From assembly GCF_011046245.1 (NCBI RefSeq), contig NZ_CP049241.1:3488001-3552000 (forward strand): DNA of 64,000 nucleotides. The letters are read 5' to 3'. Below are positions 26,391 to 35,522 of this stretch, in pieces. The position numbers were made by a program, and so were the translations under genes. The first letter of the stretch is position 1; the number at the start of each line of letters is the position of its first letter. Source of the stretch: Allorhizobium pseudoryzae. GTDB taxonomy: Bacteria > Pseudomonadota > Alphaproteobacteria > Rhizobiales > Rhizobiaceae. The notes under the pieces are model-generated. The model did no database searches. It was given only the letters and a program-made list of their open reading frames with translations, and was not told the DNA's origin.

Positions 26391-27128
26391 TCAGATCATG
26401 GCCATGCCACCGTTGACGTGGAGCGTCTGTCCCGTCACGTAGCCGGCTTCGTTCGATGCCAGATACACGACGGCGCTCGCAATGTCAGCACCGGCCCCCA
26501 TGCGCTTCATCGGAATGGCACCCAGAATGCCTTCCTTCTGCTTGTCGTTCAGCTTGCCGGTCATCGCGCTTTCGATGAAGCCCGGCGCGATGCAGTTGAC
26601 GGTTACGTTGCGGGTGGCGATTTCCTGCGCCAGCGACTTTGAAAAACCGATCATGCCGGCCTTCGAGGCGCAGTAGTTCGCCTGGCCCGGATTGCCGGTG
26701 ACGCCGACGACGGAGGTGATGTTGATGATGCGGCCAAAACGGCGGCGCATCATCGGATGGGTCAGTTCGCGCGTCAGGCGGAAGGTGGCCGTCAGGTTCA
26801 CTTCGAGGACCGCATCCCAATCCGCGTCGCTCATGCGCACGAAGAGGCCGTCCTTTGTAATGCCGGCATTGTTGACGAGAATATCGACGCCGCCAAGCTC
26901 GGCTTCGGCCTTTTCGCCGAGCGCCTTGACCTGGTCACGGTCGGAGAGGTTGGCCGGGAACACATGCGCGCGCTCGCCGAGTTCGGCGGCCAGCGCTTCC
27001 AGCTTTTCGGCGCGCGTGCCGTGCAGGCCCACCGTCGCGCCCTGCGCATGCAGCATGCGGGCGATTTCCTCGCCGATGCCACCCGTGGCACCGGTTACCA
27101 GCGCCTTGCGGCCGGTCAAGTCAAACAT
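26391..27128 (-). CDS. fabG: 3-oxoacyl-ACP reductase
   Basis: A 245-residue short-chain dehydrogenase. The NADPH loop is GATGGIGEEIAR (about residue 14), the catalytic Ser lies in INITSVVGVTGN and the Tyr-Lys pair in YCASKAG (about 152-158). It reduces beta-ketoacyl-ACP in fatty-acid elongation. FabD lies 19 bases upstream in the same direction and acpP downstream, so this copy is the biosynthetic FabG rather than another SDR. Confidence 0.95.
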   Translation of the reverse strand: MFDLTGRKALVTGATGGIGEEIARMLHAQGATVGLHGTRAEKLEALAAELGERAHVFPANLSDRDQVKALGEKAEAELGGVDILVNNAGITKDGLFVRMSDADWDAVLEVNLTATFRLTRELTHPMMRRRFGRIINITSVVGVTGNPGQANYCASKAGMIGFSKSLAQEIATRNVTVNCIAPGFIESAMTGKLNDKQKEGILGAIPMKRMGAGADIASAVVYLASNEAGYVTGQTLHVNGGMAMI

Positions 27129-27147
27129 GGTCTAGATCCCTTCGTTC

Positions 27148-28092
27148 TCAACCGAGAAGAGTTTTGAGAGCGGCTTCGATATCCGCCGGCGTGTTGACCG
27201 CAATGCCGGTCACGGTCTTGTCGATGCGGCGTGCAAGCCCGGTCAGGACCTTGCCGGAACCGATTTCATAGAGCGTCGTCACGCCGTTGGCGCCGAACCA
27301 TTCCACCGTCTCGCGCCAGCGCACCTGGCCGGTCACCTGGGTGACAAGCAGGGTCGCGATCTCGTCGGCGTCGATGACGGGTGCGGCACGCACATTGGCC
27401 ACGACCGGAACGACCGGATTGCGCTTGGCAACCTGGTCGAGCGCATGGCGCATGGCATGGGCCGCGGGCGCCATCAGGTCGGAATGGAAGGGTGCCGACA
27501 CCGGCAGCATGATGGCGCGCTTGGCGCCCTTTTCCGTTGCCAGTGCGGCGGCCTGTTCGACAGCGGCCTTGGAACCGGAAATCACCAGCTGGCCGCCGCC
27601 ATTGTCATTGGCGATCTGGCAGACGCCGGCGGCTTTCGCCTCGGCACAGACGGCCTCGACATCGGCATGTTCCAGCCCGATGATCGCCGCCATCGCGCCT
27701 TCGCCGACCGGTACGGCCGACTGCATGGCATTGCCGCGGATTCGCAAAAGACGGGCGGTATCGGCAATCGTGAAGGTGCCGGCAGCGCAGAGCGCCGAAT
27801 ATTCGCCCAGCGAATGGCCGGCGACATAGGAAACCTTGTCGGCCAGCTTCAGGCCACCGGCTTCCAGCACACGCATGACGGCCATGGAGACGGCCATCAG
27901 GGCCGGCTGGGCGTTTGCCGTCAGCGTCAGATCCGCTTCCGGGCCATTCCACATGATGTCGGACAGTTTCTGGCCGAGCGCCTCGTCAACCTCGTCGAAA
28001 ACCGCACGGGCTTCCGGAAAGGCCTCGGCGAGATCCTTGCCCATGCCGACGGCCTGGCTGCCCTGACCGGGGAACGTGAATGCAATGCTCAT
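27148..28092 (-). CDS. fabD: Malonyl-CoA:ACP transacylase
   Basis: A 314-residue FabD that loads malonyl groups onto ACP. Start at ATG 28092 (MSIAFTFPGQGSQ), with AAGGAT upstream; 12 earlier codons are excluded. The nucleophile Ser is in GHSLGEYSALCAAG (about residue 92), the catalytic His in SAPFHSDLM (about 203) and the Gln in FPGQGSQ. It leads the fabD-fabG-acpP-fabF series. Confidence 0.96.
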   Translation of the reverse strand: MSIAFTFPGQGSQAVGMGKDLAEAFPEARAVFDEVDEALGQKLSDIMWNGPEADLTLTANAQPALMAVSMAVMRVLEAGGLKLADKVSYVAGHSLGEYSALCAAGTFTIADTARLLRIRGNAMQSAVPVGEGAMAAIIGLEHADVEAVCAEAKAAGVCQIANDNGGGQLVISGSKAAVEQAAALATEKGAKRAIMLPVSAPFHSDLMAPAAHAMRHALDQVAKRNPVVPVVANVRAAPVIDADEIATLLVTQVTGQVRWRETVEWFGANGVTTLYEIGSGKVLTGLARRIDKTVTGIAVNTPADIEAALKTLLG

Positions 28093-28269
28093 GGGATCAT
28101 CCTTCCCTTTTTTTGCCTCTCCATTCACATTCTAACCGGCCAAGTCAAGGCCGAGGGCCGTTTGGGGCCGCGAGAAGGCCCGCCGGAGCCGGGTCTTGAA
28201 CAGAAGAATGCGCACCTGAGCGGGACATTCCCTGCCATGCGCGCGCCCCGCTTTTCCATGCCGACGCTC

Positions 28270-28297
28270 TTGCGTCGCAGCGAAAGGGGCCTACATT
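28270..28297 (+). promoter_or_regulatory. Possible promoter of the aldo-keto reductase gene
   Basis: TTGCGT (28270-28275), 16-bp spacer, TACATT (28292-28297), about 60 bases before the reductase ATG. It fits the alphaproteobacterial sigma-70 pattern only moderately. The rest of the 267-bp divergent gap shows nothing else. Confidence 0.3.
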
Positions 28298-28359
28298 GCC
28301 AGCGCCTTCAAGGCCACCCATCCGTTTCTCCCCGCATCCTTCCACGACGGGACATCCTC

Positions 28360-29403
28360 ATGAAGTACAAGACACTGGGCCGCACCGACATCAGCGTGTC
28401 CGAAATCTGCCTCGGCACCATGACCTGGGGCTCGCAGAACACTGAAGACGAAGCCTTTCAACAGATGGACTACGCGCTCGATCACGGCGTGAACTTCTTC
28501 GATACGGCAGAACTTTATCCCACCACGCCGCTTTCGCCGGATACCTATGCCGACACCGAGCGGCTCATCGGCAACTGGTTCGAAAAGACCGGCAAACGCG
28601 ACAAGGTGGTGCTCGCCACCAAGGTTGCCGGTGCCGGCCGCCCTTATATCCGCGGCGGCGCGCCGATTACCGCAGACACCATCCGCGAGGCGGTCGATGC
28701 CAGCCTCAGCCGCCTGAAGACCGATTACATCGATCTCTACCAGATCCACTGGCCGAACCGTGGCCATTTCCATTTCCGCGGCGCCTGGGGCTACAATCCC
28801 TTCAATCAGGACAAGGCCCAGACGAGAGCGGAGATCACCGAGAAGCTGGAAGCGCTGGGCGACTGCGTGAAAGCCGGAAAGATCCGCGCGATCGGCCTGT
28901 CGAACGAGACGACCTGGGGCACGCAGACGTTCCTCACGATCGCCGAGCAGCTCGGCCTGCCGCGGGTGGCGACCGTGCAGAACGAATACAGCCTGCTCTA
29001 TCGCCACTTCGATCTCGACATGGCGGAGCTGTCGCATCACGAGGATGTCGGACTGCTCGCCTATTCGCCGCTCGCCGGCGGCATTCTGTCCGGCAAGTAT
29101 CTGTCGGGCGACAAGCCGGCTGGCTCGCGCGGTTCGATCAACGGCGATATCGGCGGCCGTCTGGTCTCGCACCAGGAGCCGGCGACGCGCGCCTATGTGG
29201 AGCTTGCCGCGGCCCATGGGCTCGATCCCTCGCAGATGGCGCTCGCCTTCTGCCTGACGCGGCCGTTCATGGCATCCGCCATCATCGGCGCCACCTCCAT
29301 GGACCAGCTGAAGGTCAATATCGGCGCCGCCGACATCACGCTCTCGGACGATGTCATGAAGGGGATCGCCGACATCCATCGTCGTTACCCGATGCCGATC
29401 TAA
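28360..29403 (+). CDS. Tas-like NADP(H)-dependent aldo-keto reductase
   Basis: A 347-residue aldo-keto reductase closely resembling E. coli Tas over its whole length, including the LGTMTWGSQNTEDEA start, DTAELYPTTPLSP and SNETTWGTQTFL. The catalytic tetrad is visible: Asp and Tyr in FFDTAELYP (about residue 52-57), Lys in LATKVAG (about 90) and His in YQIHWPN (about 128). The start is the ATG at 28360; the open frame continues upstream through antisense of fabD. It reduces unspecified carbonyls with NADPH. It is divergent from fabD. Confidence 0.92.
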   Translation: MKYKTLGRTDISVSEICLGTMTWGSQNTEDEAFQQMDYALDHGVNFFDTAELYPTTPLSPDTYADTERLIGNWFEKTGKRDKVVLATKVAGAGRPYIRGGAPITADTIREAVDASLSRLKTDYIDLYQIHWPNRGHFHFRGAWGYNPFNQDKAQTRAEITEKLEALGDCVKAGKIRAIGLSNETTWGTQTFLTIAEQLGLPRVATVQNEYSLLYRHFDLDMAELSHHEDVGLLAYSPLAGGILSGKYLSGDKPAGSRGSINGDIGGRLVSHQEPATRAYVELAAAHGLDPSQMALAFCLTRPFMASAIIGATSMDQLKVNIGAADITLSDDVMKGIADIHRRYPMPI

Positions 29404-29416
29404 GGGAATATGCGAT

Positions 29417-29450
29417 GCACCGCCGGCACCCTCACCGGGTCCGGCGGTGC
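29417..29450 (+). terminator. Terminator-like hairpin after the aldo-keto reductase
   Basis: Perfect 10-bp stem GCACCGCCGG/CCGGCGGTGC with a 14-base loop, followed by GTTGTTCTTC. It lies 14 bases after the stop codon. Confidence 0.6.
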
Positions 29451-29590
29451 GTTGTTCTTCCGTATTGTGCGGCAGCCCGACAGAAAGTTGAAAGCCAGAC
29501 GAAGTTTGAAGACCCCGTGATCTTTAAAGAAGAAGATCCGCTTCCCATTTGCGGCAGGCTTCTTCATGCTTTCAACACTCGGGGGATCTT

Positions 29591-30541
29591 TTGCTGCTGG
29601 ACATCGTGTTTGTTGCCTGCGGGCTTGTGGGACTTTATTTCGGGGCCGAATGGCTTTTGCGCGGCAGCGTCGCGCTCGCCTGGCGCCTTGCCATCCCCAC
29701 CCTCATCGTGTCCCTCGTCATTGTCGGCTTCGGCACCTCCATGCCGGAACTGCTCGTCTCCGTTCGGGCAGCGCTCTCCGGCTCCTCGGACATTGCGCTT
29801 GGCAATGTCGTCGGATCGAATGCGGCCAATATCCTTCTGATCATCGGCGTCTGCGCGCTGATCTCGCCCATCACACACTGGGACAAAAGCGTGAGACGCG
29901 ACGTGTGGATGATGCTGGCGGCCTCGGCGCTCCTGCTCGTTCTCGTGCAGTTCTCCGTCATCGGCCGGCTGGCGGGCCTTGGGATGGCCGTCATCCTCTT
30001 CGCCTACCTCGCCTATACCTACTGGCAGGGCAAGCAGCGTGTGGAGGAGCTCAATGCGGATCTCGAACCGGATGACATCAAACACGAGAGCCTGACGCCC
30101 GGGTTTACCGCCCTCCTCATCCTCGGCGGTCTGGCGACGCTCTTCATCGGCGCGGAACTGCTGGTGCGCGGTTCGACCAGTCTCGCCCGTGATTTCGGCG
30201 TCTCCGAAGCGGTGATCGGCCTCACCGTCGTTGCCATCGGCACCTCGCTGCCGGAACTGGCGACCGGCATCATGTCGGCGATGAAGCGCCATTCCGACAT
30301 CATGATCGGCAACATCATCGGATCCAATATCTTCAACATCCTGTTCATCCTCGGCGTCACGGCGATGTTGCAGCCGATCAGTGTCGATCCGCGCTTCGGC
30401 TCGTTTGACGTTCCGATCATGCTGGCGGTGACGGTTGCCTTTGCGGCCCTGCTGCTCGGCAATCTGGGCGTCCGGCGGATCGTGGCGGGTCTGATGCTGA
30501 TCGTCTATGCCGGCTATACGGTGATGCTCGTGCAGGTCTGA
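29591..30541 (+). CDS. Calcium/sodium antiporter (CaCA family, YrbG-like)
   Basis: About 316 residues and ten transmembrane helices. Both alpha-repeats of the CaCA family are visible: GFGTSMPELLVS with GNVVGSNAANIL (about residues 46-85) and AIGTSLPELATG with GNIIGSNIFNIL (about 215-258). It exchanges Ca2+ for Na+ or H+ across the inner membrane. The start is unsure: no good ATG exists, and TTG 29591, eight bases after GGGGGA, is preferred over TTG 29549. The RTX-like gene with calcium-binding motifs lies just downstream. Confidence 0.9.
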   Translation: MLLDIVFVACGLVGLYFGAEWLLRGSVALAWRLAIPTLIVSLVIVGFGTSMPELLVSVRAALSGSSDIALGNVVGSNAANILLIIGVCALISPITHWDKSVRRDVWMMLAASALLLVLVQFSVIGRLAGLGMAVILFAYLAYTYWQGKQRVEELNADLEPDDIKHESLTPGFTALLILGGLATLFIGAELLVRGSTSLARDFGVSEAVIGLTVVAIGTSLPELATGIMSAMKRHSDIMIGNIIGSNIFNILFILGVTAMLQPISVDPRFGSFDVPIMLAVTVAFAALLLGNLGVRRIVAGLMLIVYAGYTVMLVQV

Positions 30542-30549
30542 CGGGTGAC

Positions 30550-30570
30550 GGCGGACATGGCCGGTCCGCC
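30550..30570 (+). terminator. Hairpin after the antiporter gene
   Basis: GGCGGAC/GTCCGCC, a 7-bp perfect stem with a 7-base loop, 9 bases after the stop codon. It has no T-run, so termination is weak or factor-dependent. Confidence 0.35.
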
Positions 30571-30710
30571 CTTCACCGAATGCTAACCGTCCTGCGGGAA
30601 ACGGCTGGCTGGCTTCGCCGCAAAGCTTTAAGAGTTTCTTCGGGTTCGCGAGCATAAGATCAAGGTGATGCCGGTGGGATGATCCGCCGGGTCACCCGGG
30701 ACGTTCCTTC

Positions 30711-31604
30711 ATGAGCTCGATCAACAGCTTCTTCACGAGTGCGAATGCATCGCTTTACGTCGATACGCTGTTTTCCGCGGCAAAACCGTCCAACCCGTCT
30801 TTCTCTTCTTCCTCCGCATCTGGCCCCCGCATGCCCTACGGCGTCGATGAGAACGGCCAGACGGCCGGGCAGCGTGCCCTCTCCCGCATCATCGACATCC
30901 TGACGCTCGGCGGCGACGACGCCTCTCGCTCGGCCGATATCGACGAACAGATCGGTTACGTGACCGGTGGCACGGGCACCGAAGGCGACGACAAGCTGAC
31001 GGTGACGGGCCGCGGCATCTACAATCTCGATACCGGCGAAGGAAACGACACGCTCACCCTCAAAAGCGCCCTCATTTCCGGCGTCACGACCGGCAACGGC
31101 GATGACACGATAAAGGCTGCCGGCAGCTTCATCGGCTCCATCGATGGCGGCGACGGGAACGACGACATCCAGCTGAAGGCGGAGCTTGCACTCGACATCA
31201 AGGGCGGCGCGGGCGACGACACGCTGAAGGTCTCTGCCGACACGATCGTCGGGCTGGACGGTGGCGAGGGCAATGACAGCCTGACGCTCGAGGGCAACCG
31301 CATCTTCGCGACCGGCGGTGCCGGCAACGATACCGTCAGAATCACGACCTCCGGCACGGATGCGCTAGCCGAATACGGTTTCACCACCGGTGGCGGGAAG
31401 GACACCGTAACTTCCAATGGCCCGCTGTCGCTTTCGCTCGGCGGCCTGAGCGAGGCCGATCTGGCGATTTCGGTGAAGGACGGTACGCTGACGGCCGCCA
31501 TCAACGGTTCGGGCGACACGATCTCCGTTACCATCGACGAAGCGTCGTCGCTCACCTACAGCTTCACCGTCAAGAATGGACAGACGATGCTCTCGATCCG
31601 CTGA
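30711..31604 (+). CDS. RTX-like calcium-binding repeat protein
   Basis: A 297-residue acidic protein with no N-terminal signal peptide. Residues about 83-235 hold eight GxGNDxL or GGxGxDxx motifs, the calcium-binding turn of RTX toxins and secreted rhizobial proteins. They recur every 19 residues or so (units of 19, 19, 19, 19, 18), not every 9 as in classic RTX repeats. Between turns the sequence alternates hydrophobic residues, suggesting a regular beta-helix. The N-terminal 80 residues, rich in Ser, and the C-terminal 60 residues match nothing I know. Type I secretion is possible but no transporter genes are nearby. No clear Shine-Dalgarno sequence precedes the ATG. Confidence 0.75.
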   Translation: MSSINSFFTSANASLYVDTLFSAAKPSNPSFSSSSASGPRMPYGVDENGQTAGQRALSRIIDILTLGGDDASRSADIDEQIGYVTGGTGTEGDDKLTVTGRGIYNLDTGEGNDTLTLKSALISGVTTGNGDDTIKAAGSFIGSIDGGDGNDDIQLKAELALDIKGGAGDDTLKVSADTIVGLDGGEGNDSLTLEGNRIFATGGAGNDTVRITTSGTDALAEYGFTTGGGKDTVTSNGPLSLSLGGLSEADLAISVKDGTLTAAINGSGDTISVTIDEASSLTYSFTVKNGQTMLSIR

Positions 31605-31641
31605 TCGACGGGTGTTTTTCGCCTTTTCCAGCCGCCACGAC

Positions 31642-31669
31642 TTGCTTTTGGGGGAAATGCGCGTATAAG
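31642..31669 (+). promoter_or_regulatory. Probable rpsF operon promoter
   Basis: TTGCTT (31642-31647), 16-bp spacer, TATAAG (31664-31669), with C before TTG as in rhizobial sigma-70 promoters. Transcription would start near 31676, giving a leader of about 220 bases before rpsF. Confidence 0.55.
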
Positions 31670-31721
31670 CGCGCCTGTTCGAAATGCCCGGTCTTCTGGC
31701 TGGTGGCTGAACGGAGGGCCG

Positions 31722-31746
31722 GTTCCGCATGCGGAGCCGCAGGAAC
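31722..31746 (+). promoter_or_regulatory. Hairpin in the rpsF leader (possible S6:S18 autoregulatory structure)
   Basis: GTTCC (31722-31726) pairs with GGAAC (31742-31746), and within it TGCG pairs with CGCA around a four-base loop, leaving a GCA bulge. A competing 12-bp palindrome TCCGCATGCGGA (31724-31735) overlaps it. Ribosomal proteins S6 and S18 bind their own mRNA leader in several bacterial groups (established for other taxa); the exact known motif could not be matched here. Confidence 0.35.
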
Positions 31747-31895
31747 AAGAAGTGTTCCGGCCTCCCGTGTCTCCGCTCTCGACCGTCTCGATCGTAACGC
31801 TTTTCTTGCCGGAGTGAAAACTCCTTCCAAGACCAGTCGTTGAGGCTTAGCCGCCGATTACCGGGCCAAGACAACCGCAAGAAAGGCAAGCTGTA

Positions 31896-32369
31896 ATGGC
31901 TCTTTATGAACATGTATTCCTTGCCCGGCAGGATATGTCCGCTCAGCAGGTTGATGCCCTCGTCGAACAGTACAAGGGTGTCCTCGAAGCTAATGGCGGC
32001 AAGGTCGGGCGCGTTGAAAACTGGGGCCTCAAGTCCCTGACGTACCGCATCAAGAAGAACCGCAAGGCTCACTACGCGCTCATGGACATCGACGCACCGG
32101 CCGCTGCCGTGCACGAGATGGAGCGCCAGATGCGCATCAACGAAGACGTTCTTCGCTACATGACGATCGCCGTCGAGAAGCACGAAGAAGGCGCGTCTGC
32201 CATGATGCAGAAGCGCGACCGTGACGACCGTCCGCGCCGTGATGGCGACGACCGTGGCCCGCGCCGTGACTTCGGCGATCGTGGTCCGCGTCCGGACCGT
32301 GGTCCCCGCGAAGACCGCGGCCCGCGTGAAGGCGGCTTCGAGCGTCGTCCGCGCGAAGATCGTGCATAA
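31896..32369 (+). CDS. rpsF: 30S ribosomal protein S6
   Basis: A 157-residue S6. Residues 1-105 form the ribosomal domain ([29 protein letters not shown] core). The last 50 residues form a long Arg/Asp/Gly-rich tail with repeated DRGPR units, as seen in alphaproteobacterial S6. S6 binds 16S rRNA together with S18, encoded next. It starts the rpsF-rpsR-DUF2232-rplI operon. Confidence 0.97.
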   Translation: MALYEHVFLARQDMSAQQVDALVEQYKGVLEANGGKVGRVENWGLKSLTYRIKKNRKAHYALMDIDAPAAAVHEMERQMRINEDVLRYMTIAVEKHEEGASAMMQKRDRDDRPRRDGDDRGPRRDFGDRGPRPDRGPREDRGPREGGFERRPREDRA

Positions 32370-32395
32370 TCCGAGAGCTTCAAGGAGAATTACCC

Positions 32396-32644
32396 ATGGC
32401 TGACGCATCCTCTGCTCCGGCACGCCGTCCGTTCCACCGTCGTCGCAAGACCTGCCCCTTCTCGGGCGCAAACGCACCGAAGATCGACTACAAGGACGTT
32501 CGTCTCCTGCAGCGCTACATTTCCGAGCGCGGCAAGATCGTTCCGTCCCGCATCACGGCCGTTTCCCAGAAGAAGCAGCGCGAACTGGCCCAGGCCATCA
32601 AGCGCGCCCGCTTCCTCGGCCTGCTGCCCTACGTCGTATCCTGA
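32396..32644 (+). CDS. rpsR: 30S ribosomal protein S18
   Basis: An 82-residue basic protein with the S18 core [29 protein letters not shown] and the C-terminal [15 protein letters not shown]. It lies 26 bases after rpsF with AAGGAG upstream of its ATG. It forms a heterodimer with S6 on the platform of the small subunit. Confidence 0.98.
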   Translation: MADASSAPARRPFHRRRKTCPFSGANAPKIDYKDVRLLQRYISERGKIVPSRITAVSQKKQRELAQAIKRARFLGLLPYVVS

Positions 32645-32800
32645 TCGACTGCTTGCCGCCGGTGTTTGTCATCGGCGGCATCTCCCCTTCCGCGGTGGGC
32701 GCGGATCGGAACCCTTGAAAACCCCATGTTGGGGATGAAGCGCCTGAGATCTTCATTCAGGCTTCTCCCCTAACTGCTTGACCTGGCAGGACAGCGAGAC

Positions 32801-33787
32801 GTGTACGGATTGAACCAGACAGTGCTGATCACCGGCATTCTTGCCGGCATTGCCGCGACCCTGCTTGTGCTGGGCGCGAATGCACAGCCGTCGTTCGCCT
32901 TCGTCCTCTATGCCTCTTCCGCCCTTCCCGTTCTCGTCGCCGGCCTTGGCTGGGGCAATCGCGCCGCGATCGTTGCGATCGTGACCGCCGCGCTGCTCGG
33001 CGCTGTTCTCGGCTCGCCGATGTTTGCGCTGGCGATGGCGATCTTCACGCTGATCCCGGCCGGCTGGCTCTCGCATCTCGCCAACCTCGCCCGTCCGGCC
33101 TCCGAACTCGGCGGTCCGGACGATCTGATGGCCTGGTATCCGATCTCCGACATCCTTCTGCATCTGTGCGGGCTGGTGACGATCGCCGTGATCATCCTCG
33201 GCGCGATCATCGGTTATGGCCCCGATCTCACCAATGCGCTCGTCGATGCCATGGTCGAGAACCTCAACGTCCAGAACCCGTCGATGGTGCCGGATGCCGC
33301 GTCGCTGGCCCAGACCAAGGCGATGATCGTGCTGATGCTGCCGCTGATCCAGGGCGGCCTCTGGGTTCTCCTGCTGTTTGCAGCCTTCTATTTCGCCGTG
33401 CGGATCGTGTCGCGCAGCGGCCGCGCACTTCGCCCCCGCGAGGACATGCCGTCGGCGCTGCGCATGAACCGCAATGCGATCTTCATTTTCCTCGCCGGCA
33501 TTCTTCTGACCTTTGCGGGCGGCGTGCCGGCCATGATCGGCGCCACGCTCTGCGGCACCTTCGGCGCCGGTTTCCTGATGGCGGGTTACGCCGCGCTGCA
33601 CTTCAACCTGAAGGGCAAGGACTGGCGTTTTCCGGCTCTCGTGCTGGTCTATCTCTCCAGCCTTCTCTTCCTGCCGATGCTCGCGATCATCGTCATCGGC
33701 CTCACCGACACCCGCCGGACGATCGCCCTGACGCCCGCCCGCGGACAGAAATCCAACGACACCAGTTCCAACGACACTCCGAATTGA
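32801..33787 (+). CDS. DUF2232 family membrane protein
   Basis: A 328-residue polytopic membrane protein with about eight hydrophobic segments. It starts at GTG 32801; the ribosome site is weak. Proteins of this family (DUF2232, YybS-like) sit between rpsR and rplI in many alphaproteobacteria and near the same ribosomal genes in Firmicutes, but their function is unknown. The C-terminal 30 residues are hydrophilic, rich in Asn, Asp and Ser. It ends 18 bases before rplI. Confidence 0.88.
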   Translation: MYGLNQTVLITGILAGIAATLLVLGANAQPSFAFVLYASSALPVLVAGLGWGNRAAIVAIVTAALLGAVLGSPMFALAMAIFTLIPAGWLSHLANLARPASELGGPDDLMAWYPISDILLHLCGLVTIAVIILGAIIGYGPDLTNALVDAMVENLNVQNPSMVPDAASLAQTKAMIVLMLPLIQGGLWVLLLFAAFYFAVRIVSRSGRALRPREDMPSALRMNRNAIFIFLAGILLTFAGGVPAMIGATLCGTFGAGFLMAGYAALHFNLKGKDWRFPALVLVYLSSLLFLPMLAIIVIGLTDTRRTIALTPARGQKSNDTSSNDTPN

Positions 33788-33805
33788 TCTGAAAGGACAA
33801 AGACA

Positions 33806-34378
33806 ATGGACGTCATTCTTCTCGAGCGCATCGCCAAGCTTGGCCAGATGGGCGAAGTCGTCAAGGTTCGCGACGGTTACGCACGTAACTTCCTGCTGCC
33901 GCAGGGCAAGGCACTGCGCGCCAACGCTGCCAACAAGACCCGTTTCGAAGCCGAGCGCGCCACGCTCGAAGCCCGGAACCTGGAGCGCAAGTCGGAAGCC
34001 CAGAAGGTTGCCGAAGCCCTCGAAGGCAAGTCCTTCATCGTGGTTCGCGCTGCCGGCGAAACCGGCCAGCTCTACGGTTCGGTTGCTGCTCGCGACATCA
34101 TGGAAGCTCTGGCTGCCGAAGGCTTCAACATCAGCCGCAACCAGGTTGACCTGAACAACCCGATCAAGTCGATCGGTCTGCACAACGTCACCCTGCACCT
34201 GCATGCCGAAGTCGAAATCGAAATCGCTCTCAACGTTGCCCGTTCTGCTGAAGAAGCCGAGCGTCAGGCCAAGGGTGAAAACCTCAACTCCGTCGATGCC
34301 ATCTACGGCGTGGACGAAGATGCCCTGCGTCCGGAAGACTTCTTCAACCCGGACGACGAAGACGGCGACGACGCATAA
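33806..34378 (+). CDS. rplI: 50S ribosomal protein L9
   Basis: A 190-residue L9. The N-terminal rRNA-binding domain reads [20 protein letters not shown] with [14 protein letters not shown] (residues 1-40), then a long connecting helix and a C-terminal domain. The extra acidic tail of about 40 residues, ending in DDEDGDDA, is usual in rhizobia. AAAGGA precedes its ATG. A strong terminator follows. Confidence 0.97.
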   Translation: MDVILLERIAKLGQMGEVVKVRDGYARNFLLPQGKALRANAANKTRFEAERATLEARNLERKSEAQKVAEALEGKSFIVVRAAGETGQLYGSVAARDIMEALAAEGFNISRNQVDLNNPIKSIGLHNVTLHLHAEVEIEIALNVARSAEEAERQAKGENLNSVDAIYGVDEDALRPEDFFNPDDEDGDDA

Positions 34379-34404
34379 TTCTTGCGTTCTGCGCGTACCG
34401 CATG

Positions 34405-34440
34405 AAAAACCCGGATCGGCCACGCCGATCCGGGTTTTTT
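34405..34440. terminator. Bidirectional Rho-independent terminator (rplI / efflux operon)
   Basis: A perfect 11-bp GC-rich stem CCCGGATCGGC/GCCGATCCGGG with a 3-base loop, flanked by A5 before and T6 after. It serves rplI on the plus strand and the convergent emrA-like gene on the minus strand. Confidence 0.93.
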
Positions 34441-34462
34441 AGTTCTCATGATGACATGAAAG

Positions 34463-35518
34463 TCAGCCGACCGGCCGCACCGCCGCATCCTTATCGACGC
34501 GCACCTCCACCGACAGGCCGGGCTGCAGAAGATCGGCAGCATCCTTCGGCACGACGAGCCGGATGCGCACACCGACGCGCTGGGCGATCTTGACGAAGTT
34601 GCCCGTGGCATTGTCGGAGCGGATCACCGCGAATTCCGACGCCGCCGCCGGCGAGAAGCGCTCGATGTGGCCCTGCAGTTCGCGACCGCCCAGCGCATCC
34701 ACGCGCACCGTCACGGGCTGGCCGACCCGCATGCCCTGCAGCTGGGTTTCCTTGAAGTTGGCGATCACCCAGACATCATCCGGCACCACCGCCATCAGCT
34801 GGGTTCCGGTTGTCACGTATTGGCCGAGCCGCACGCCGACCTCGCCCAGACGGCCGCTGCGGGGCGCGTGGATTTCCGTATTGGCAAGATCGATCCGGGC
34901 GAGTTCGACCGAGGCCTCGGCGCTTGCGACCGCCGCTTCCAGCGAACCGCGGTTGACGATGATGGTCTGCAACTGCTGGCGGGAGACTTCCAGCGCGGCC
35001 TGTGCCTGGCGAAGGGCTGCGCGCGACTTCTCCAGCTCGGCGGCGGCCTGTTCCTGAAGACTGGTGGTGCCGACGCCGCTGCGGGTAAGGTTCATCTGGC
35101 GCTCCGAGGCAAGCTGCGCCTGCGTGAGGGCCGCCTCGGCACTGCTGACCTCAGCCTCGCTGGAGGCGATGTTGGCCTTGCCGGAGACTTCCTGCTGATG
35201 CGAATTGGCAAGCGCCGCCTTCTGGCTGTCGAGCGTTGCCTCGGCCTGGGCGAGCTTCTGCCGGTAGATGCGGTCGTCGATGCGGACAAGCACGTCGCCC
35301 TGGCTGACCTTCTGGTAATCCTTGACCGGGACTTCGACCACATAACCGCTGACCTGCGGGCTCAGCGTCGTGACGTATCCGCGCACATAGGCGTTGTCGG
35401 TCATCTCGACGCTGCTGGTAAAGGGCGGCAGGCGCCAGGCATAAAGGACGAAACCGAGGCCGAGCAGACCGACCAGAAGCACGATGAGGGTGGCGGGGGA
35501 AAAAAGCTTTCTGAACAT
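34463..35518 (-). CDS. HlyD/EmrA-family membrane fusion protein
   Basis: A 351-residue periplasmic adaptor. The start at 35518 (MFRKLFSPATL) is chosen; upstream in-frame codons overlap the transporter gene. One N-terminal transmembrane helix (about residues 8-28) anchors it; the biotinyl-lipoyl motif DNAYVRGYVTTLSPQVSGYV lies near 43, a long alpha-hairpin coiled coil at about 80-205, then a beta-barrel with VWVIANFKETQL. It would link the MFS pump encoded just upstream to an outer-membrane channel. It starts 4 bases after the pump's stop codon. Confidence 0.92.
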   Translation of the reverse strand: MFRKLFSPATLIVLLVGLLGLGFVLYAWRLPPFTSSVEMTDNAYVRGYVTTLSPQVSGYVVEVPVKDYQKVSQGDVLVRIDDRIYRQKLAQAEATLDSQKAALANSHQQEVSGKANIASSEAEVSSAEAALTQAQLASERQMNLTRSGVGTTSLQEQAAAELEKSRAALRQAQAALEVSRQQLQTIIVNRGSLEAAVASAEASVELARIDLANTEIHAPRSGRLGEVGVRLGQYVTTGTQLMAVVPDDVWVIANFKETQLQGMRVGQPVTVRVDALGGRELQGHIERFSPAAASEFAVIRSDNATGNFVKIAQRVGVRIRLVVPKDAADLLQPGLSVEVRVDKDAAVRPVG

Positions 35519-35522
35519 GATG

